This document shows positions 14,696 through 22,895 of a stretch of 22,895 nt of DNA, in pieces. The notes beneath the pieces are model-generated. The model searched no databases, was not told the DNA's origin, and saw nothing but the letters and a program-made list of their open reading frames with translations. Each line of letters starts with the position of its first letter. Position 1 is the stretch's first letter. The translations under genes were made by a program, and so were the position numbers. This DNA comes from DATHRK01 sp035465395 (GTDB lineage: Bacteria; Gemmatimonadota; Gemmatimonadetes; Longimicrobiales; RSA9), in NCBI GenBank assembly GCA_035465395.1, contig DATHRK010000028.1, positions 1 through 22,895 of the forward strand, given 5' to 3'.

Positions 14696-15505
14696 TTGAC
14701 CGCCGTGTCAGACACGGGCAAGCCGGTACCGGAGCGGGGAGGGCGCAGACGACGTCCCTCCATCGCGGCGCTCATCGCGGGCGGCGTGCTCGTCGCCGCC
14801 GCCTTCCTGCTGACCGAGCCACTGCCGTGGCCGGAGGCGCTCTTCACGGTCCTTCTCCTGGCCGTTCTGCCTGCGGTCGTGCTGGCGGCGGAGGGACCGC
14901 CGCAGCTGCCGCCCGGGGCGACCCGCCACGGGATCTACACGACGACGTGGGTGGGGCTCTGGACGCTGGCAGGGCTGGCAGCGGCGGCGGTCGTGCGGGC
15001 GCCCAACGTGTCCGCCCGGCTGGGACTCGTGATGCCCGCCCCGAGGTTGGTGCTGGGCTGGTCGATCGCGCTCACCGTCGCCGGAGCGGCGATCGTGGCC
15101 CTGTGGCGCGCGTTCGGCCACGGAGAGGCCGAGATCGGTCGCTTCCTCATCCCCCGGACGGGCGCGGAGCGTCTCCACTACGCGTGGCTTTCCGTCACCG
15201 CCGGGGTCACCGAGGAGATCGTATTCCGCGGCTTCCTGGTGGGCGCGATCGACGCCGCCGCGGGGTCGATGTGGCTGGCGGTGGCGGTGTCGTCGGCGGT
15301 CTTCGGGTTGGCCCACCGCTACCAGGGCACGTCCGGCGCGGCGCGCGCGGGCGTCCTCGGAGCGATCCTGTGCGCCCCCCTCGTCGTGCTCGACAGCGTG
15401 GTGCCGGCGATCGTGGCGCACGCGGCGCTCGACCTGCTAGCCGGCCTCTGGTGGCGAGAGCGGCTCTGGCGCGAAACTATTGTTCCGCCTCGATCGTCCC
15501 TCTAG
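14696..15505 (+). CDS. CPBP-family intramembrane metalloprotease
   Basis: This 269-residue integral membrane protein has the abortive-infection/CAAX-prenyl-protease (CPBP) signature. After an Arg-rich start come about six hydrophobic segments from residue 22 on. The metal and catalytic motifs are EEIVFRGF (Glu173, Glu174, Arg178), FGLAHRYQG (His207) and HAALDLLAG (His242, Asp246). All catalytic positions are intact. The TTG at 14696 is preferred because GAGGG (14682-14686) sits 9 bases before it; GTG 14705 is an alternative. It diverges from the dehydratase gene with only 38 bases between. Members act as site-2-type proteases or peptide/bacteriocin-immunity factors; no target is apparent here. 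Confidence 0.9.
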   Translation: MTAVSDTGKPVPERGGRRRRPSIAALIAGGVLVAAAFLLTEPLPWPEALFTVLLLAVLPAVVLAAEGPPQLPPGATRHGIYTTTWVGLWTLAGLAAAAVVRAPNVSARLGLVMPAPRLVLGWSIALTVAGAAIVALWRAFGHGEAEIGRFLIPRTGAERLHYAWLSVTAGVTEEIVFRGFLVGAIDAAAGSMWLAVAVSSAVFGLAHRYQGTSGAARAGVLGAILCAPLVVLDSVVPAIVAHAALDLLAGLWWRERLWRETIVPPRSSL

Positions 15506-15508
15506 AGT
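15480..15508 (+). promoter_or_regulatory. Candidate sigma70 promoter for the following two genes
   Basis: TTGTTC (15480-15485), a 17-base spacer and TAGAGT (15503-15508) lie across the stop codon of the CPBP gene. Start of transcription would be near 15515, about 110 bases before the GTG of the next gene. Spacing is ideal; the boxes are moderate matches. Confidence 0.4.
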
Positions 15509-15625
15509 GGTAGGGGCCCTTCGCCCCGCCCCGACAGCGGCACTGCCGCCGACGACCGGAACCTCGGGCGTCGTAGAGGGCATACAGAGACGAGCAACAC
15601 GGAACTCCGCACCGAGAGCGCCGAC

Positions 15626-16042
15626 GTGATCGTACGACTCGATTACGAAGAACTCTCTTCCCTCAGGGATGGCGCGGAGCTGGCGCTGGAGCCGGCCCCG
15701 CTGGGCGGAGCCGTGGCCGCGACCACCGCCGAGCAGGAGCAGTTGGAGGCCATCCGTTCGTCGGACGGCGAGATCTCGCTCACCACGCTCGCGCAGCAGC
15801 GGCGCTTGGAACGCGCCCTCGAGACGATCCTCGAGGCGGCGCGCGAGCGCATGGACGTCCTGGTCGTCGCGCAGTACGTCGGCTCCGACGACTCCGTGAA
15901 CGCCTATTTCGACTACGCCCGCGTCCTCACGGTGCTGGAGCGGGTGCGCGCCGCCGGCCGCCGCATGTCGGCCATCATCGAGCTGGTTACCGGGCATCCG
16001 CCCACCCCCGCCTCGAGCGTCGACGTTTCCTTCCCCGACTGA
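15626..16042 (+). CDS. Conserved-looking protein of unknown function, 138 residues
   Basis: I do not recognise this protein. It starts at GTG 15626 (GAGAG about 8 bases upstream); no ATG, GTG or TTG lies further upstream in frame for at least 50 bases. The N-terminus MIVRLDYEELSSLRDGAELAL suggests a strand and helix. The middle (QQRRLERALETILEAARERM, then VLVVAQYV) is a long charged helix plus a buried strand. The C-terminal part has AYFDYARVLTVLERVRAAGRR and a Pro/Ser tail. There is no signal or membrane segment, so it is cytoplasmic. It precedes an SDR gene by 9 bases and is likely co-transcribed with it. Confidence 0.72.
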   Translation: MIVRLDYEELSSLRDGAELALEPAPLGGAVAATTAEQEQLEAIRSSDGEISLTTLAQQRRLERALETILEAARERMDVLVVAQYVGSDDSVNAYFDYARVLTVLERVRAAGRRMSAIIELVTGHPPTPASSVDVSFPD

Positions 16043-16051
16043 ACTCTCGCC

Positions 16052-16774
16052 GTGAGCGACCGTAGCGTCCTCATCACGGGGGCGTCCCGCGGTCTCGGTC
16101 GCGCGCTCTCGCTCGCCTTCGCTCGCCGGGGGCAGCGCCTCGTGCTGTGCGCCCGCGGTGCAGCCGGCATCGAGCGCGTGGCCGACGAGGTCCGCGGCGC
16201 GGGCTCGGAGTGCCTGGCGCGCGCCATCGACGTCACCGACGCCGACGCAATCGGCGCGCTGGTCGCCGACGCGGAGGCCCGCTGGGGTCCGCTGGACGTC
16301 CTCGTCAACAACGCCTCCCTGCTCGGGCCGCGCGCGCCGCTGCGCGACCACGACCCGGCCGCGTGGCGCGAGACGCTCGACGTCAACCTCACCGGCGCGT
16401 GGCTCGCGGCCCGGGCGGTGCTCCCCGGAATGCGGCGCGCGGGCCGCGGGTCGATCATCAACGTGACCTCGAGTGTCGGCGACGAGCCGCGCGCCGGCTG
16501 GGGGGTCTACGCCGTGTCCAAGTGGGCGCTCGAAGGGCTGACCTGGAACCTGGCCCTCGAAGAGGCCGGGAGCGGGATCCGCGTCAACGCGGTGAACCCG
16601 GGGGGCATGCGCACCGCGATGCGCCGCGCCGCCTATCCGGAGGAGGACGCCCTACGGTCGCCCGAGCCGGCCGAAGTCGTCGATGTGTTCCTGTGGCTGG
16701 CGTCGGATGCCGCGGCGGGTGTCACCGGACGGCGCTTCGACGCCAGGGAATGGCGTGGGCCGCCCCCGTCTTGA
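16052..16774 (+). CDS. Classical short-chain dehydrogenase/reductase
   Basis: This 240-residue NAD(P)-dependent oxidoreductase starts at GTG 16052, 9 bases after the previous stop. The Rossmann motif TGASRGLG (9-16) and VLVNNAS (83-89) are present. The catalytic set is Asn112 (VNLTG), Ser140 (NVTSS), Tyr153 and Lys157 (YAVSK, the usual Tyr-x3-Lys). VNAVNPGGMRTAM is the common loop after the active site. Arg13 and the early Arg after strand 2 (CAR) favour NADP, but this is not certain. The substrate is unknown. It ends 66 bases from the convergent substrate-binding protein gene. Confidence 0.92.
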   Translation: MSDRSVLITGASRGLGRALSLAFARRGQRLVLCARGAAGIERVADEVRGAGSECLARAIDVTDADAIGALVADAEARWGPLDVLVNNASLLGPRAPLRDHDPAAWRETLDVNLTGAWLAARAVLPGMRRAGRGSIINVTSSVGDEPRAGWGVYAVSKWALEGLTWNLALEEAGSGIRVNAVNPGGMRTAMRRAAYPEEDALRSPEPAEVVDVFLWLASDAAAGVTGRRFDAREWRGPPPS

Positions 16775-16840
16775 GGCGCGCCCGCCGGCGCGGGCGCCCG
16801 GGGGAATGCTGGTTCGCAGGCCGGGCTCGGCGACCTGCCT

Positions 16841-18004
16841 TCAGCTGCCGCCCGCGTGCTGGACCCGCCCGTCCTCGATCCGCCCGATGGCAACCGTCTT
16901 ATCGGGCACGTCGCCGTTGGCGTCGAAGGCGATCGTGCCCGTAACGCCTTCGAACGCCGGCCGGCCGTCGCCGACCGCGGCCAGGTAGTCGCGCACGGCG
17001 AGGCGATCCGCGCCGGCCTCGTCGATGGCCCGCGCGACGAGTTGGAGCGCGTCCCACGTCTGCGCCGCGAAGGCGTCCGGCGGGGCGCCGTACTCCTGCT
17101 CGAACGCCTCGACCCACGCGCGGGCGGCGCCCGTCGCGCCGTCCGGGAGGAACGGCGCGCTCACGTAGACGCCCTCCGTCACCGGCCCCGCGGTCTCCAC
17201 CCCGAGCAGTCCCTCGCCCCCGAGGATCGGCCCGGTGAAGCCCAGCCGCCGGGCCGCCGCGATGATGGAGGCCGCCTCGTTCGCGAGCCCAGCGACGACG
17301 ATCGCCTGGGCCCCCCGACCGATGGCCCTGCGGAGGTAGGGGTCGACGCCCGCGGAGTCCTGCGTGGTCTCGGTGAGGAACGGATCGCGCGACAGGATCG
17401 TGCCGCCCACGTCCTCGAACTCGCCGGCGAACCCCGCCAGGACCCCGCGGCCGTAGGCATCGTTGGCGTAGAGCACGACGACCCGCTCCAGCGACAGGCC
17501 GTTGCGGACCCAGCGCGCGAGCGCCAGGCCGTGCGCCACGTCGCTCGGGCAGACGCGGAAGATCCAATCGCCGGCGCGGCTCACGTCCGGGCTGGTGGCC
17601 GACGGGGAGACCGCGACCAGCCCGGAGTCCTCGTAGACCCCGGCGGCGGCGAGCTCGGCTCCACTGGTCACGTGGCCCACCACGGCGACGATCGCGGGGT
17701 CCGCCGCGAACTCGGTGGCGATACCGATCGCGGCCTCGCCGTCGGCGGCGTCGTCGCGGATGACCAGCTCGACCCTGCGGCCGTCGATGCCGCCGGCGGC
17801 GTTGAGCTGCTCCTGGAAGAGGCGCGCGGCGGCGCTCATGGACTGCCCGTAGATGAGCTGCGTCGGGCCCACCACGCCGATGCGGATGGGCGTGTCGGCC
17901 GGGCCGCCGCAGGCGGCGAGCGAGGCGATCAGGGCGGCGGCAGCCGCGCACGGCAAGGCGCGGCGTGCGCCGAGGGAAACGGCGGTACGAGAGAGCCAGG
18001 TCAT
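16841..18004 (-). CDS. ABC transporter substrate-binding lipoprotein, branched-chain amino-acid (HAAT) type
   Basis: This 387-residue periplasmic-binding protein (type 1 fold, LivK/amide-binding group) is anchored by lipid. Its signal ends IASLAAC with Cys32. Family landmarks are IRIGVVGPTQLIYGQSM, LNAAGGIDGRRVELVIRDD, VVGHVTSGAELAAA, a PSATSPDVS loop at the ligand pocket, VVVLYANDAYGRGV in lobe 2, and AAQTWDALQLVARAI near the end. The usual permeases and ATPases (LivH/M/G/F) are not adjacent, so it may serve as an orphan receptor or use a transporter elsewhere. A perfect 16-base palindrome lies 27 bases upstream. The start ATG 18004 has no clear ribosome site. Confidence 0.92.
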   Translation of the reverse strand: MTWLSRTAVSLGARRALPCAAAAALIASLAACGGPADTPIRIGVVGPTQLIYGQSMSAAARLFQEQLNAAGGIDGRRVELVIRDDAADGEAAIGIATEFAADPAIVAVVGHVTSGAELAAAGVYEDSGLVAVSPSATSPDVSRAGDWIFRVCPSDVAHGLALARWVRNGLSLERVVVLYANDAYGRGVLAGFAGEFEDVGGTILSRDPFLTETTQDSAGVDPYLRRAIGRGAQAIVVAGLANEAASIIAAARRLGFTGPILGGEGLLGVETAGPVTEGVYVSAPFLPDGATGAARAWVEAFEQEYGAPPDAFAAQTWDALQLVARAIDEAGADRLAVRDYLAAVGDGRPAFEGVTGTIAFDANGDVPDKTVAIGRIEDGRVQHAGGS

Positions 18005-18030
18005 GTCGGGGCGAATCTGTGGAATCGGCG

Positions 18031-18046
18031 GCGCTCGCGCGAGCGC
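18031..18046. repeat. Perfect 16-base palindrome
   Basis: GCGCTCGCGCGAGCGC reads the same on both strands. It is in the 58-base gap between the VOC gene end and the substrate-binding protein start, 27 bases upstream of the latter. It could be an operator or form a hairpin in the transcript; there is no T-run. Confidence 0.45.
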
Positions 18047-18062
18047 AGCGGCCTCCGAGCGG

Positions 18063-18428
18063 TCAGCCGCCTCCCACTTCCAACAGATACAGGGCCGTCC
18101 CGTCGGGGTCTACGAACGGAGCCCTCTGGATGGCCCCATCGTCGTCGATGATGCCTTCCGGGAAGCGAACACCCTGCGCCTCGAGTTCCGCCACTGCCGT
18201 CTGGATGTCGTCCACCCTCAACCCGATCGAGAGCGAGGGATCACGCACGCCGACGCCCGGCCGGGCACGCCCGGAGTGCAACCCCAGCTTGAGCGAGGCG
18301 CCTTCCAGCATCCGGAAATGCGGCCCTCCAAAAGACACCGCGAACCCCAGCATGTCCCGATAGAACTCAACCGAGCGGTCCAGGTCCTGGACCATCAGCG
18401 TCACCGTCGCGTCGGAGATCGTTACCAT
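18063..18428 (-). CDS. VOC-fold protein (glyoxalase/bleomycin-resistance type)
   Basis: This 121-residue protein is of the vicinal-oxygen-chelate superfamily. It opens with VTLMVQDLDRSVEFYRDMLG, the standard first beta-alpha unit, and its second half has the matching LRVDDIQTAVAELEAQGV and FVDPDGTALYLLE. It is probably a dimer with a metal site between units. ATG 18428 has AGAGGA about 7 bases upstream. It is an ordinary member; reaction (isomerase, dioxygenase, or drug binding) cannot be told. Gap to the 6-phosphofructokinase gene is 136 bases, so it may have its own promoter. Confidence 0.9.
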   Translation of the reverse strand: MVTISDATVTLMVQDLDRSVEFYRDMLGFAVSFGGPHFRMLEGASLKLGLHSGRARPGVGVRDPSLSIGLRVDDIQTAVAELEAQGVRFPEGIIDDDGAIQRAPFVDPDGTALYLLEVGGG

Positions 18429-18564
18429 CGGAGATCCTCTCGGCTACCCGCTCGACGAGCGCGCCTCGCAGTGCGCCTTGGACCCATCAATATGCCTCTC
18501 CATGCCGCGCCGTACCATCGCGCGGATCAACCGAAGCCGGAGGCGCTATGGATCGGGCGTTGTG

Positions 18565-19638
<1,074 letters not shown>

Positions 19639-19723
19639 CGGGCGCGTACGCTGCGGCGGCGCACGCGAAGTGTCAAATGCGCGGGATGGCTGGCAGGTCG
19701 CTGAAGAAGGGGAGTGCGCCCTG

Positions 19724-20179
19724 CTAGATCGCGGGGCGGAGCCGGACGTCCACGGCGACGATCGCGCCGGCCCCGGGATCCAGTTGGAGGGCCGAGCAGA
19801 GCACGCGCTGGGGGCTCTCCGTCGGCGCTGCCTCGGCTCGCAGCTCGACCCGGTAGCGCCCCGCGCCGAGGTCCTTCACGAGCGCCTTGTGGAACGGCGA
19901 CACACGCCAGTCCGTTCCCAGGTCGCGGTGCACGACGTCGACCGCTTCGACGTGGCAGGAACGGGCCGCCGCCACGCGAGCCGGGTTGGCCACCTGGTCC
20001 AGCGCATCGCCGGCGTAGAGGCCGTCCAGCACCGAGGCCAGCAGCACGATCCCGACTGCCAGGCCGGCGTAGCGCGCCGCCCGGCGGTGGGGACGGCGTC
20101 GCCGGCGCAGTCGCGGGCGTCGCCGCTCGGTGGCGGGCGCGCTCGCTGGCGCTGACGGCTGTCGGCGTTCGTGCGGCAT
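19724..20179 (-). CDS. Small Arg-rich single-pass membrane protein of unknown function
   Basis: The protein is 151 residues if ATG 20179 is used; TTG 20230 would add 17 residues. Residues 1-36 are very basic (a run of RRR at 20-36) and would face the cytoplasm. A hydrophobic segment (38-57) is followed by a ~90-residue outside domain that contains two cysteines (75 and 128), which could form a disulfide. YRVELRAEAA and GAIVAVDVRLRPAI look like beta-strands. I do not recognise the family. The coding signal is clear for the second half. It diverges from the MIP18 gene by 124 bases; no ribosome binding site stands out. Confidence 0.65.
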   Translation of the reverse strand: MPHERRQPSAPASAPATERRRPRLRRRRRPHRRAARYAGLAVGIVLLASVLDGLYAGDALDQVANPARVAAARSCHVEAVDVVHRDLGTDWRVSPFHKALVKDLGAGRYRVELRAEAAPTESPQRVLCSALQLDPGAGAIVAVDVRLRPAI

Positions 20180-20243
20180 CGCGGATCGTCGTTCGTCGGG
20201 ACGACTGTCGCCGGGGGACTGCACGCGCAAGGCTTCCCGGACC

Positions 20244-20252
20244 TGTTAGATT
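20244..20252 (+). promoter_or_regulatory. Candidate extended -10 element before the MIP18 gene
   Basis: TG-T-TAGATT at 20244-20252 fits an extended -10 box on the + strand, about 50 bases before ATG 20304. No good -35 is found 17 bases upstream, which extended -10 promoters can lack. Confidence 0.3.
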
Positions 20253-20303
20253 GACGGCCGCTCGACCGTCATCGTCACTCCCACTCTGCAAGTACGACGC
20301 CCC

Positions 20304-20600
20304 ATGGTGACCGAGAAGGACGTTCGCAAGGCGCTGAGAACGGTGAAGGATCCGGAAGTGGACCTGGACCTCGTGGTGCTCGGCCTGATCTACGACATCG
20401 ACGTGAGGGACGACCACGTGGACGTAACGATGTCGCTCACCTCCCCGATGTGCCCGGCGGCCAACGAGATCGTGGAGCAGGCGAAGGCCGCGGTGGAGGG
20501 CATGGAAGGGGTCGAATCGGCGTCTGTGGAGCTCACTTTCGAGCCGCAGTGGACCGCCGACCGGATCGACCCCCTCATCCGGTCTTCGCTGGGCCTCTAG
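20304..20600 (+). CDS. MIP18/DUF59 family Fe-S cluster assembly protein (SufT-like)
   Basis: This 98-residue cytoplasmic protein is of the MIP18/PaaD family, used in maturing iron-sulfur proteins. The family layout is seen: a leading helix VRKALRTVKDPEVDLDLVVL, the GLIYDIDV strand, a TMSLTSPMCPAAN segment with the conserved Cys50, and the tail VELTFEPQWTADRI before a final GL. Length is normal for the standalone form. No sufBCDS cluster is nearby. It converges on gyrA with a hairpin between the two stops. Confidence 0.92.
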   Translation: MVTEKDVRKALRTVKDPEVDLDLVVLGLIYDIDVRDDHVDVTMSLTSPMCPAANEIVEQAKAAVEGMEGVESASVELTFEPQWTADRIDPLIRSSLGL

Positions 20601-20616
20601 CCGGAAGCCGTCCGCC

Positions 20617-20643
20617 GATCGCGGCGGTGCGGCCGCCGCGATC
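20617..20643. terminator. Hairpin between the convergent MIP18 and gyrA genes
   Basis: GATCGCGGCGG (20617-20627) and CCGCCGCGATC (20633-20643) make an 11-base perfect stem with a 5-base loop TGCGG. It lies 16 bases after the MIP18 stop and 47 bases from the gyrA stop. There is no T-run on either side, so termination may be partly Rho-dependent; its position suggests it serves both genes. Confidence 0.55.
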
Positions 20644-20690
20644 TCGGGGCACCTGTAGCGCGAACGCCACGACGCTGTCGCGGCCCGCGA

Positions 20691-22895
20691 CTACTGGGCG
20701 TCCAGCTCCAGTTGTGCCTGCGCGGCCGCGACCTCCGGGCGCGGACCGGGTACGCCCGCGTCGTCGTCCGACCCCCCCGCGGCTCCCGCCGAGCCCGATC
20801 CCTCCGGAGTCGATTCCGCCGCCGCCGGTTCGGACGGGGCCTCGTCCCCACCCCCCTCTTCGTCGCGGCCTCCGGCCACCCGCGCGACCTCCGACACCGC
20901 GTCGTCGCGGGCCAGGCCCAACAGCGCCTTCCCCATCGTGTTCCTGCCCTGGATCGGAATGTCGGAGGCACCGAGGCGCACCGCCTTGCCCGACCGGCAC
21001 ACGATCATCAGCTCATCGCCCTCCAGCATCTCCTGCGCGGCGACGAGCGCCCCGGTCCGGTCGGTCACCTGCAGCGTGATGGTGCCCAGCCCGCCGCGCT
21101 TCTGCACGGGGTACTCGTCGATCGGGGTCCGCTTGGCGTGGCCCAGCTCGGTCACCGTGCACAGCGTCGCCCGCCGCCGGACATCGACCGCTCCGACGAC
21201 CGTGTCCTCGCCGCGCAGCTGGATCCCGCGAACGCCCTGCGCGGCACGTCCCATGAGCGGCACGTCGGACTCGGGGAACCGGATCGCGCGGCCCCCGGAT
21301 GTGACCAGGACCATGTCGTGGGTGCCGTCGCTGAGCACGACATCCAGCAGCTCATCGCCGTCCTTCACGTTGACGGCGTTGATGCCGCCCGCGCGGATGT
21401 TGGCGAACTGGTCCAGGGTCGTCCGCTTTACGGTCCCGCCGCGCGTCAGGAAGCCGAGCACGCGGTCCTCGTCGAAGTCCTTGACGGCCAGGAGGCCGGC
21501 GACGCGCTCGCCGGGGTCGAGCCCGGCGACCTGCGCGATCGAGCGACCGCGGCTCTGCCGGCCGCCCTCGGGCAGCTCGTGAACGGGCATTGCGTAGGCA
21601 TGGCCCGAGCGCGTGAACAGCAGGAGGGTATCGGTCGTGCCCGCGATGAAGACCCGCTCGAGGAAGTCGTCGTCGAACCGGTCCATGCCGGCCAGCGCCT
21701 TCCCGCTCCCAACCCGCCGGCGGTAGAGGTAGAGCGGGATGCGCTTCGCGTAGCCCTGGTTGGAGAGGGTGACGACGACCTCCTCATCGGCGAGCGCCTC
21801 CTCGACCGTGGGCTCGTCGTCCTCCGAGAGGATCTCGGTGCGGCGCGCGTCGCCAAAGCGCGCCACCACGTCTTCCAGCTCCTGGAGCATCACCTCCAGC
21901 TGACGCGCCTCGCTGCCGAGGATCGCCTCCAGCTCGCGGATCGTGCGTTTCAGGTCGCGCAGGCGCTCGTGGAGCTTGTCGGTCTCCAGCCCCGTCAGCC
22001 GCGCCAGGCGCATGTCCAGGATGGCCTCGGCCTGGATCTCCGTGAGCTCGAAGCGATCCCGCAGCGCCGTGCTCGCCCCGGCGCGGTCCTCGGAGGAGCG
22101 GATGATCGCGATCACCTCGTCGATGTTCTCCACCGCGATCAGCAGCCCCTCGACCACGTGCGCCTCGTGACGCGCGGCGTCCAGGTCGTGCGTGGCGCGG
22201 CGCCGGATGACGTCCAGGCGGTGGTCCCGGAAGCGCGCGAGCAGGGTCTTGAGGTTCATCTCCCGCGGGACGCCGTGGTCCAGCGCGAGCATGATGGCGC
22301 CGAACGTCGCCTGCAGGTACGTGCCCTTGTACAGGCGCTTGAGCACCGCGCCGGCGCCGGCGCCGCGTTTCAGCTCGATCACCAGCCGCATGCCGTCGCG
22401 GTCGGACTCGTCGCGCAGGTCGGTGACGTCCTCGACCTTCTTGGTGCGCACGAGCGTGGCGATCTGCTCGATGATCCTGGACTTCGAGACGCCGTAGGGG
22501 ATTTCGGTGACGACCAGCTGCTCCTTGCCGCCGCGCAGCGTCTCTCGCTTCACCCGCGCGCGCATTACGATCCGGCCGCGGCCGGTCCGGTAGGCGTCGC
22601 GGATGCCGTCCCGGCCCACGATGAGGCCACCGGTCGGGAAGTCGGGACCCGGCACGAGACGGACGAGGTCGTCGACCTCGCACTCCGGCTCCTCGACCAG
22701 ATGGCGGATCGCGCGCGCGATCTCGCGCAGGTTGTGGGGGGGGATGTTGGTGCTCATGCCGACGGCGATGCCGCTGCTGCCGTTGATCAGCAGGTTGGGC
22801 AGCTTCGACGGCAGGACGGTCGGCTCGCTCAGGCGGTCGTCGAAGTTCGGCGCGACGTCCACCGTCTCCTTGTCCAGATCCGCCAGCATCTCCGT
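20691..22895 (-). CDS. gyrA: DNA gyrase subunit A, N-terminal end missing (partial)
   Basis: The open frame runs off the right edge; 734 residues are visible and about 130-140 of the N-terminus are outside, including the catalytic tyrosine (family position 122 in E. coli). Gyrase A cuts and rejoins DNA during negative supercoiling, with GyrB. Near the edge LINGSSGIAVGMSTNIPP is classic. A long coiled-coil follows (about residues 300-350, charged Leu-rich helix). The C-terminal pinwheel has the GyrA box as QKRGGLG (598-604; bases 21084-21104), which topoisomerase IV ParC lacks, so this is gyrA. It ends with an acidic, Gly/Ala/Pro-rich tail (677-734). Its gyrB is not in the window. Confidence 0.96.
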   Translation of the reverse strand, partial: TEMLADLDKETVDVAPNFDDRLSEPTVLPSKLPNLLINGSSGIAVGMSTNIPPHNLREIARAIRHLVEEPECEVDDLVRLVPGPDFPTGGLIVGRDGIRDAYRTGRGRIVMRARVKRETLRGGKEQLVVTEIPYGVSKSRIIEQIATLVRTKKVEDVTDLRDESDRDGMRLVIELKRGAGAGAVLKRLYKGTYLQATFGAIMLALDHGVPREMNLKTLLARFRDHRLDVIRRRATHDLDAARHEAHVVEGLLIAVENIDEVIAIIRSSEDRAGASTALRDRFELTEIQAEAILDMRLARLTGLETDKLHERLRDLKRTIRELEAILGSEARQLEVMLQELEDVVARFGDARRTEILSEDDEPTVEEALADEEVVVTLSNQGYAKRIPLYLYRRRVGSGKALAGMDRFDDDFLERVFIAGTTDTLLLFTRSGHAYAMPVHELPEGGRQSRGRSIAQVAGLDPGERVAGLLAVKDFDEDRVLGFLTRGGTVKRTTLDQFANIRAGGINAVNVKDGDELLDVVLSDGTHDMVLVTSGGRAIRFPESDVPLMGRAAQGVRGIQLRGEDTVVGAVDVRRRATLCTVTELGHAKRTPIDEYPVQKRGGLGTITLQVTDRTGALVAAQEMLEGDELMIVCRSGKAVRLGASDIPIQGRNTMGKALLGLARDDAVSEVARVAGGRDEEGGGDEAPSEPAAAESTPEGSGSAGAAGGSDDDAGVPGPRPEVAAAQAQLELDAQ

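Noticed and set aside
14696..15505. Phage-defence gene because of the 'abortive infection' family name
   Set aside because: CPBP proteases are common housekeeping or immunity factors and no other defence gene is adjacent.
16775..16800. Terminator in the gap after the SDR gene
   Set aside because: There is a GC-rich imperfect inverted repeat, but its arms mismatch and no T-run follows.
16856..18151. Long + strand open frame opposite the substrate-binding protein
   Set aside because: Shadow of the minus-strand gene, which has a lipobox and family landmarks.

Overview
This is a very GC-rich, gene-dense bacterial window, read from start to end without any selfish-element, tRNA, rRNA or CRISPR signal. 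The mix of genes suggests a member of the Gemmatimonadota or a close relative: DUF4440-like lipoproteins, a kinase-less TPR protein with a membrane N-terminus, a solo Omp85-fold protein with a C-terminal barrel, frequent GTG/TTG starts and a Gram-negative envelope. This assignment is an inference from gene style; no marker was compared with a database.

Left part (1-6250). The tail of an amidohydrolase (+) meets a minus-strand trio read from 5700 to 210: a membrane-anchored TPR protein, a hotdog acyl-CoA thioesterase 6 bases downstream, and a secreted patatin-like phospholipase. About 300 bases with no recognised gene precede a probable 50-residue membrane peptide gene (6002-6154, +). That small gene has a Shine-Dalgarno sequence, a TTG start and a good intrinsic terminator.

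Middle part (6320-13560). On the minus strand lie a DUF4440-like lipoprotein and a 7Fe ferredoxin, separated by a long hairpin. Next comes a three-gene run of lipoprotein, LD-carboxypeptidase (coupled by a GTGA overlap) and PduO-type cobalamin adenosyltransferase, followed by a large outer-membrane Omp85-fold protein. Diverging from the latter by only 47 bases are a small HTH / zinc-ribbon / tail-anchored membrane protein and a class-III aminotransferase.

Right part (13590-22895). An SDR of the enoyl-ACP-reductase type and a pterin-4a-carbinolamine dehydratase overlap by ATGA (-). They diverge from a CPBP membrane protease, followed by an unrecognised 138-residue protein and a classical SDR (+). 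On the minus strand follow an orphan branched-chain-amino-acid-type substrate-binding lipoprotein, a VOC protein, 6-phosphofructokinase and a small Arg-rich membrane protein. A MIP18/DUF59 Fe-S assembly protein (+) converges on gyrA (-), whose 5' end lies outside the window.

Most of the window is ordinary core metabolism and envelope biology. I found no convincing new defence, mobile or biosynthetic system. The items most worth a second look are the HTH/zinc-ribbon/TM protein, the small peptide gene at 6002, the hairpin-overlapping start of the lipoprotein at 6323-6904, and the patatin trio.
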